Assembly: GCA_008802785.1 (NCBI GenBank)
Contig: VUYT01000012.1
Location: 434,001 to 498,000, forward strand
DNA from: Symmetrospora coprosmae
Taxonomy: Eukaryota; Basidiomycota; Cystobasidiomycetes; Symmetrosporaceae
Length of the DNA stretch: 64,000 nt
Direction: 5' to 3'
In this document: positions 57,092 through 64,000 of the stretch, piece after piece
How positions within the stretch are numbered: position 1 is the first letter of the stretch
Layout: the number at the start of each line of letters is the position of its first letter
The notes under the pieces: model-generated
Databases searched by the model: none
The model's input: only the letters and a program-made list of their open reading frames with translations
Told to the model about the DNA's origin: nothing
Made by a program: the position numbers and the translations under genes

Positions 57092-58209
57092 CTAATAGCC
57101 CTGCCACGATCGCTCCTCCTCTTCTTGAGCGATGAGCTCGTACAGAGCGCTATCATCCATGCCGTATTCGTCTTCCTCCGCGTCCGAAGGTCCATATCGA
57201 TGCTCAACTGGCGGCGCATCGACTTCCATCCCGCCCCCTTCATTTTCGAATATCTGCCTCTGCCTCTGCCTCTGCCTTTCTGCACCTGCGTTTGAGTTCG
57301 GGTCTGATGTACTTTTCCTGTGCTGGCCGCGCTGGTACTCTTCGTACTGCTCGGCGAGTACATCCTCGTCGAGCTCTTGTATCGCGTCAAGCATAGGGTC
57401 TGCGAGCATGGAAGGGAAAACAATGCTCAATTGTTGCCCGCGACAAGCGTACAGGAGTCGTATGTCTAAGCGGTTTTCCACTGACCTTCCTCATCGTACG
57501 GTCTCCCAGCATGCCATTGTCGAATCTCCTCCTCCTCCTCTTCTAGCAAGGCCGCCTCGAGCTGTGCCAGTCGCGCCATCTGGTCGTCACTCATGACTGG
57601 ACTGGTGCGGAACGAGCTGTCAAAGTGCGACGCTCGGTGGAAGAGGTCGTCACTGCTGAGATCCGCCTGCACCTCCTGCTCGGCGCGGGCCTTGTCCGAC
57701 ATTGCCATCTTCCGAAGGATGGCCAGCTCTTCTCGCGATTCCCCCTGTTCCCGCCTAACGATGTCGCCCTGCATCCCGTTTCGACGGGCGTTAACAGCGG
57801 ATGCTCTCTGAGTTTTGGCTCGCGACGTGCATTGCTGGACGAACTGACTGTGCCATTTGGAGCCGCTGCCTAATGAGGGCGAAGAGGGCAGGGGTGATGA
57901 CGAGCCAGCACTGAGACTGCGGCTGGACGCGGACCGAGCTGAGGTAGTAGACTTGTAGGCTCCTCTACGTGACGCTGACTTCGTAGATGTGTGCATGGGA
58001 GTGCTGCCACAACCATGCTTCGCTGTTGCTGCTGCAAAAGGCAGAGCACGCAGGGCTTCGTCATGGCCGTCGTTGCTAGAGCGGTCGAACTCTAGGTCTG
58101 CGTCTGATGACCTCAGAGGGGATGACGAGAAGACAAGAGAGGACGAGTACGGTGCACAGCCAGAGGTTGACGCTCTGCTGTCTTGGCCGTTGCGCTGTGC
58201 CACGAGCAT
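57092..58209 (-). CDS. Unknown protein with Glu-rich coiled segments
   Basis: Not recognised. Exon 1 (58209-57482) starts MLVAQRNGQDSRASTSGCAP. The joint TAC GAT GAG GAA G|GTCAGT links it to exon 2 (DPMLDAIQELDEDVLAEQYE). About 345 residues. A Ser-rich N-terminal third is followed by KWHSQFVQQCTSRAKTQRAS and a helix with EESREELAILRKMAMSDKAR-like charge pattern, then LAQLEAALLEEEEEEIRQWH, and finally AEEDEYGMDDSALYELIAQE with a short EEERSWQGY end. The KWHSQFVQQC..RA block faintly recalls the N-terminal motif of RPA-interacting proteins, but the family's zinc cluster is missing, so I leave function open. Divergent from the catalase gene. Confidence 0.5.
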
Positions 58210-59023
58210 GGCAGTGAGGTCGCGGGCGAGGCCTCAGTCTTGCGAGTGGGAGGGTGCTGAGGCAGGGGAAGCACCAATGTTGAACGAGCAGGGAGCGTGA
58301 TGCACTACGTGACTGTTTTGCGTTGCGGATTGCTCCTCAGCCGTCGTCGAGGGCGTTTGTCGACGTGTGAGAAGGAAAGAGACGAGGCGGACGCGTCGAC
58401 ACGTCGAGCGCGCTTGCACGTGTGCTCGCGCCCACAACAACTGCTCTTCTTCTTTCCTTGCGAGCATCAGTACAGCATGCACAGCAGGCATGGACTCAGC
58501 GTGTCGCTGCACATCGGAAGCACTGCATGTGATCGTGCTATACGCTGGCCCTGCTCAGAGCAGGAGTCCCTACGGCGAAGTCCTCGATCCAGTACGAGCT
58601 CGCTTGCAGGACCCGGGGGGGGGGGGGGGGGGGGCGTAACGACTTGCTCTGGCAAAGGCTGCCTGTCATACAGGCCCGGACAGCACTTATCTCTTGGCCG
58701 CTCGAGCGGTGTGAAAGTGCTGACAGCAGTCTCGTGCGCTTTTCGCGATCCGTTCATTGGTCTGCTCGCCGGACTCCAAAGTCCTCGAGCGCTTGGGCCT
58801 CTGCCCCTTGTTTCGGTCTCCGCGAGGATCGTCGCGATTGCCACCAACGCGTCACTGCACTCTCAGGGCATCTCGCAGATCCCTGATAGGCGTGCCTGTT
58901 GGGCCGCGCTCCCCTCACAGGTCTCTCTCCTGACAGCCAGCTGTTATCCCCTAACGACAGCAAGCACAGCGCTCCTACATAAGCCAGACTCACCCTACAC
59001 TCCACATCTTCGAGACCTGCATC
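58210..59023. promoter_or_regulatory. Divergent promoter region, unknown / catalase
   Basis: About 815 bases between outward-facing ATGs. It contains a run of 20 G. No gene supported. Confidence 0.45.
58615..58634 (+). repeat. Poly-G tract (G20)
   Basis: Twenty consecutive G on the plus strand, about 390 bases upstream of the catalase ATG. It can in principle form a G-quadruplex. Homopolymer length is also a common sequencing weak point. Confidence 0.9.
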
Positions 59024-61903
59024 ATGGCAGACTTCATCAAGGATACTCTCGAGAAGATCCCTGGAGTGGACCCTCGAATCGGACAGAGGAGCTCTACCTT
59101 CTCAGGCATGAACGAAGGTGAGTGCAGTATCGGCCTGCTCCAGTTTCATAGGCACCTCGGTCTCGGTGGCAGCTCTGACGGCGATCCCCCTATCCAGGCC
59201 CCGCATCGCACGCCGCCCGTCTCGCTGGACTCGTCCAGGGCAAAGACCAGATCGACGACAGCCCGTACTAGTGAGTGGTACCATGTATGCGTGTCATGCA
59301 TTCCCACTGCCTTTGCGGGCTCTGCAGCGCTCGGTCCCAGTGTCTGACGCTCTGTCTTTTTTCCTGCCGCCCGCCTCTCGATCTCTGCCCTTCTCACACA
59401 TAGCACGAGCAACTTCGGTCAAGGTGTGTAGATTGGCCATTGCGCATGTCTCTACCTGTGTCTTCCTCAGTAGAGCTGACGCCGCCTCCTTCGTGCCCCG
59501 CAGTTCTGCCTGCCCCCAAGTACGCCCTCAACATCGGAGGACTCCCTACGCAGGCCGATCCCATTCTCCTTGAGAAGCAGCAGGCGTTCGACAGGTCCAA
59601 GCTCACTGAGCGTATCGTCCATCCGTGCGGATCGTCGGCGTTCGGTTCCTTCACGGTCACTCACGATATTTCCCACCTGACGTCCGCGAAGGTTTGTAGC
59701 CCTATGCCGTGACCAGGAGGACATCGGCTTACCTTGATCATTCTCCTTGCACCCTTGCAGTTCCTTCAGCCTGGCAAGACGACACCAGCATACACTCGCT
59801 TCAGTACCGTCACCGTAAGCAGGCAGCCGCTTGTGGAGCCCAGCGCAGTTCGAGGGCGATCAAACTAATGCCAGAAGGTGTCGCCAGTACGGACGCGAAT
59901 TCCCAGACTGTGGCCGAAACCCTCGAGGATTCGCCACCAAGTTCTACACCGAGGATGGGAACTTCGATCTGGTCGGTCTCAACTGGCCTGTCTTCTTTGT
60001 CCGCGATCCTATGCAAGGTAGGCATCGATCGCTCTAGCCTCGATCGTTAGCAGGTCTCTGACCGCACTCTATTGCAGGCCCAGACAACATTCGCAGGTTG
60101 GTGTCGGGTGTCGTTTTCGCGATAGTAACCTCATCTCGCTAACGTGTCGTCCTTTCTATGCTTGCAGCCAGCAGAGGAACCCGAAGAGCTTCCTTCTCGA
60201 CTTCAATGCCTGGTTCGACTTCCTGTCTCAGGTTCCGGAGAGGTACGCACTGGTTGCGCACTCCGTAACCCTCGGCGTTGCTAATGGAAGTTCGCTCCAT
60301 CTCGCAGCAACCACGCTGGCCTCATGCTGTTCTCGGACTACGGCACGCCCAAGGGATGGATTCACATGAGCGGCTACGGCTGCCACACCTTCGCTATGGT
60401 CAATGCCGAGGGCGATCGACACTTCATCAAGTGGCACTGGCGATGCCAGTATGTCTCCTTTCTCTCTAGCGCTTTCGCCTTCGTAGCTGAACCTTGAACT
60501 CTGGTACAGCCAGAAGAAGGAGCGCTTCAACTGGGAGGAGACTGAGAAGATCCAGGGAGTCGACCCAGACTACTCCAAGCGCGAGCTGTTCGAGCTCATC
60601 GAGAATGGCGGCGAGGTCAAATGGACCCTCGAGCTTCAGGTCATGAAGCCGGAGCAGGTTCACCAGCTCGGATACGATGCCCTAGATGTCACGAAAGAAA
60701 GTTGGCCCACTACACCATCTTGCACCTTGTGTTAACGTGTCCTTCTGTCTCCTCAGGTCTGGCCGCGAGACCAGTTCCCTCTGCAGCCGGTCGGCGAGCT
60801 CGTCCTCAACAGGAACCCAGAAGACTACCACAGAGACGTAGAGCAAGCCGCTTTTTCGCCGGGATCGCTCGTGCCGGGCATCGAGCTGTCCCCAGACACA
60901 CTTTTGCAGTGGCGCGCATTCTTCTATCGAGATGCCCAGATGCACCGCCTGGCGACCGCGAACATCCACCAAATCCCGGTCAACTGCGTAAGCAGACGCA
61001 CGTCTCTGTGTACCGCCTGCACAACCGGCTGACACTTCCCCTGACTCCTCGCAGCCCTTCATGGCCAAGTACCATGCCCCGGACAACTAGTGCGTGTGCA
61101 CTCCTCCCCTCCAGCTGGCGATATAGCTGACCTGACACCCTTTCTCTCCTCTCCTTGTAGCAATGGTGCCATGCGCACTGACGTGAGTCCCGCAATGGAG
61201 ACCTTACACGACAGATGGAGGAACTGACCTGTTTGTCCGATGTCCGGTAGGCCAACCACGGAGGACGACCTCAGTACTTCCCGAACAGCTACTCGACTGC
61301 CAATAACAGCTCGATGACCAAGCGAAGGGCTCCTGGCTTCGACCCTTCTGTCACCGAGGGCGCTTGGCAGGCCGCCGACAATGTGGTCAGCAGGCAGAGT
61401 CACTACAAGCACGAGGGTCAGGACAGCGAGTATGACCAGGTCCGGGAGCTCTACAGGGTGGGTTACTACTGCTCGCATGCATGTGGTTGCTCATTGCTGA
61501 CGCTTCGCTTGTGCCTTGTAGCGAGTCATGACCGAGCCGCAGAGGGTCAATCTCCACCGCAACACGGCCAAGTTGCTCCAGATGGCCGACGGACTCGTTC
61601 AAAAGAACTACCTCATCCAGGTGAGCTACCTCAGCTATGGCCTTCTGCCCTTCTCGGCTTCAGGGCTGCTGAGCCCGCTGACGCCCGCTGACACCCACTA
61701 TTGTACACGCACAGGTCTACGCCATCGATGCCAAGTACGGCAAGTCAATCTACGACCTTCTCCCCACGCACGATGGTTACACTCTCGAGGAGATCATCGA
61801 GGGAAGCAAGACTGCTCACCTCGTCAACGTGGACCAGTCCTTCATCTCGCCCAACAAGGGATCAAGCTTCATGGGCATGCCATTCAAGAAGACGACTGTC
61901 TAA
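59024..61903 (+). CDS. Small-subunit type catalase
   Basis: Heme enzyme that breaks down hydrogen peroxide. The ATG at 59024 starts [20 protein letters not shown]. Exons then join [40 protein letters not shown] and [20 protein letters not shown], which holds the distal His. The next join is best as FSTVT to [20 protein letters not shown], using a roughly 73-base intron with an ACTAAT branch site. Family landmarks follow: [14 protein letters not shown] with the distal Asn, [53 protein letters not shown], and the proximal ligand region [14 protein letters not shown] where Tyr binds heme. A long C-terminus ends [15 protein letters not shown]. There is no SKL-type peroxisomal end, so a cytosolic enzyme is likely. 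Over ten introns. About 520 residues. Around the distal His the common AKG/GYF residues are replaced by PCG/GSF. Confidence 0.94.
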
Positions 61904-62234
61904 GGCTGTAGCTGTCAGGTATCGATGCACGGTCGCGTGGGCGACATGAGAACACGATGTCGTGTCGTCACCCACACGAGCTTGACTCCATCCCGTTCCC
62001 TCAGATTGGCAGTAACAAACCAGACAAAGAGCGGTGTCAACTGTAGCAAAGAGTGCAATGCAGTCCATCACGGTCGACTTTTTCGTCTGCCAGCAGACAG
62101 CCGGCATTGCTCTTCCTCGTGGCGATGTTGCTCGAGATCTCCATCACGTGCCGCAGGCCAGGTCTTGTTTACGTCGCAGCGTCGTTGCATGTCTCGCTAC
62201 GTTCAACCCCGCTGAGGAGAAGAGCACAGCAGCT
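61904..62234. promoter_or_regulatory. Catalase 3' end / ASE1 promoter
   Basis: About 330 bases between two plus-strand genes. The ASE1 frame is open upstream of its chosen ATG for part of this stretch, but nothing there is conserved. Confidence 0.35.
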
Positions 62235-64000
62235 ATGGATCTATCGACACTGAGCTCCCTGCTGCAGGATCATACCGCCGAGCTCACCTCCCTGTACGGT
62301 CAGCTGGGCGCCTCTTCGGACACGGTTCCAGCGAAGCTCGAGGAGTTGCATGCTGCACTGGTCGGCACCGTCAAGCAGCAGAAGGATGCCGCAGTGGCAG
62401 AGCTAGCCGAGGTGAGGGAGAGGGTACATGGGCTGCGCTTGACGCTCGAACGGAAGCGGCGTCGTCTAGGAGAAGGAAGGACGAGCACAGGCGGAAGCGA
62501 GTCCGAAACGCTGCTGCAGCTGCGCGAACGGCTCGAGAAGGAGGACGTGACGACAGAGCGCATCGTCCAAGCAAGAGAGAAGCTCTTCATGGATGCCAGG
62601 AAGCGGCTAGAGGCCTTCGTCGACGCTCTAGGCGCGGAGGTGGTGCACGGCATGGGCTCAAACGGAATCAACAGCAGGTCGCCATCGAGTAACAGCGAGG
62701 GAGTTAGTACAGTATCAGCCGAGGAGGACCTATCCCTCGAGAGGCTCAACGCACTCGAGAAGAGCGTCTCGCGCTGCCATGCGGAAGTGGTAAGTCTAGG
62801 GACATGCGCCCATGTCCGCATTGGCGTGCAATCACAACAAGCTGACACGGCCCGACGACCCGGCCACAGCAACAACGGCAGGCCCTTCTCAGTGCTATCG
62901 TGCACGAGATATTCGAGCTCTGGGGCGAGCTTGGCCTCTCTCCAACGTCTGCCTCAACCTCTGCTTGTCCCGATGAAGGCGGATCCTCCTCGGCGGATGA
63001 CCACCAGCTCGACTTGGCCATTCTTCACACGCTCGAGTTAGCTCTTCCAACCGGCTTGGCGAGCTCATCTGTGAAGGCTAGTGGATCGCCTCTCACTGTA
63101 CAGAAGAGCACGCTCGCTGCACTGCAGACGAAGAAGCTCAGGCTGGAGGAGCTTCGGGAGGTCAGGATGGCCGAGATTCAGCAACTCTACGACGAGCTGT
63201 ACCTTCTCTGGACAAGGCTCGGCGTGACGGATGAAGAGGCGGACGACTTTGTTGAGCTCTGGAAGGGATGTGAGCCACGGTGCATTGCCGCGTATCGCGC
63301 CGAGCTGGACCGCATGTTGCAGATCAAGGCAGACAACATGGTGATATTCATTGCGCGGGAAAGGGAGGATATCATGGCACTGTGGGACGCGCTCTTCTAC
63401 GCAGATGAGCAAAGAACGCAGTTCACCCTGTTCGAGTCTGGTGAGTTGCGCACCCGCTCGTCCCGAGCCGAGGGCAAGCCGCTGACGCCAACTTGTTGCT
63501 GTCTCTCTTTGACAGACATGGCCACGGAAGAGATCCTTCTTGCGCACGAGATGGAGAAGCACAGACTGCTCGAGGAGAAGGCGACGAAGGAGCCCGTCCT
63601 CATACGGTTGGACAAGTACTTCGAGCTCTTGGACGAGATGTCCCAGCTAGAGGTGGGTCTGCTGTTCTGCTGAGACTGCTGCGACTACCTTCATCTACTG
63701 GCACTGACTTCGGCTTGCTGTCGTCACTCCTACAGGCCAGCGCGAACGATCCTGCTCGATTGACAGGCAAAGGTCAGCGCGGAGATCCCGGCCGCCTTCT
63801 TCGCGAAGAGAAACTGCGGAAAAGAGTCGCTGTGCAGAAGCCGAAGGTCAGCTAAGTCGAAACGAATACGCTCTGCTGTCCAAGCGCTCAACCATACCTC
63901 TGCGTTGCACTACAGCTCGAGAAAGATTTGATGAAGCTCATCCCGGAATGGGAGCAAAGCTGCAACCAGCCCTTCCTCGTCCATGGCTCGCGTTTCGTCG
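62235..64000 (+). CDS. ASE1: Ase1/PRC1/MAP65 microtubule bundler (partial)
   Basis: Homodimeric antiparallel microtubule crosslinker of the anaphase midzone. The 3' part lies beyond the window. The ATG at 62235 gives MDLSTLSSLLQDHTAELTSL. The N-terminal rod is a long coiled coil (LAEVRERVHGLRLTLERKRR). Exon 2 begins QQRQALLSAIVHEIFELWGE LGL, a family block, followed by LDLAILHTLELALPT, then KSTLAALQTKKLRLEELREV and IQQLYDELYLLWTRLGV. The spectrin-like part has EADDFVELWKGC and MVIFIAREREDIMALWDALF, ending near EEILLAHEMEKHRLLEEKAT and PVLIRLDKYFELLDE. Introns with donors at about 62790, 63440, 63652 and 63847. The last visible exon (LEKDLMKLIPEWEQSC) leads into the microtubule-binding core, off the edge. 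Family members are about 700-800 residues, so about half is visible. Confidence 0.9.

Noticed and set aside
59820-59860. 34-base catalase intron giving [17 protein letters not shown]
   Set aside because: A roughly 73-base intron with an ACTAAT branch site ends at the next CAG and restores the family's spacing to RNPRGFATK.
1-64000. Transposons, LTR elements, tRNA genes, CRISPR arrays
   Set aside because: I looked for reverse transcriptase, integrase or transposase motifs, long terminal repeats, tRNA B-boxes and regular spacer arrays and saw none.

Overview
The window is a gene-dense, GC-rich piece of a fungal nuclear genome. Nearly every gene is cut by short GT-AG introns of about 55-90 bases, and some coding exons are only 8-50 bases long. 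The intron density, a DUF6534-type seven-helix membrane protein, a PAK/Ste20 kinase, a kinesin-6, and a complex I assembly factor of the NDUFAF8 type point to a basidiomycete. An intron-rich Ustilaginomycotina or related yeast-like lineage is my best guess, but that rank is inference. I see no transposon, LTR element, tRNA, rRNA or CRISPR array. Gene models were spliced by eye from reading frame, splice signals and family motifs, so outer coordinates are usually firmer than inner exon edges.

Layout. 1-7.2 kb (minus): a (6-4)-photolyase/cryptochrome, exocyst SEC6, and a DUF6534 membrane protein. 8-22.8 kb (plus): a CGI-58/Cld1-like hydrolase, a Ste20-type PAK with CRIB domain, and the catalytic subunit of DNA polymerase epsilon (POL2). 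22.9-35.8 kb: SUMO E1 subunit UBA2 (minus), a Dsc4/Vld1-like membrane protein (plus), then five minus-strand genes: NDUFAF8-like twin CX9C protein, questin-oxidase-like protein, a divergent profilin-like protein, RPA14/RFA3, and SHE9/MDM33. 36.5-49 kb: a microexon coiled-coil/low-complexity protein (plus), argininosuccinate synthase ARG1 (minus), a hexose transporter (plus), a small charged unknown (minus), and a kinesin-6 (plus). 49.8-64 kb: a secretory-signal orphan (plus), a C2H2 transcription factor (plus), a Ser-rich unknown (minus), SF3B4/HSH49 (minus), another unknown (minus), a catalase (plus), and the start of ASE1/PRC1 (plus, running off the right edge).

Most genes are housekeeping and arranged without functional clusters. 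Loose themes are DNA replication and repair (photolyase, POL2, RFA3) and the anaphase spindle midzone (kinesin-6 and Ase1, about 13 kb apart). The least explained loci are the microexon gene with repeated RxRxxS motifs, the signal-peptide orphan with a basic RRRR cluster, the divergent profilin-like protein, and a 20-G run in the shared promoter beside the catalase. I found no convincing new multi-gene system.
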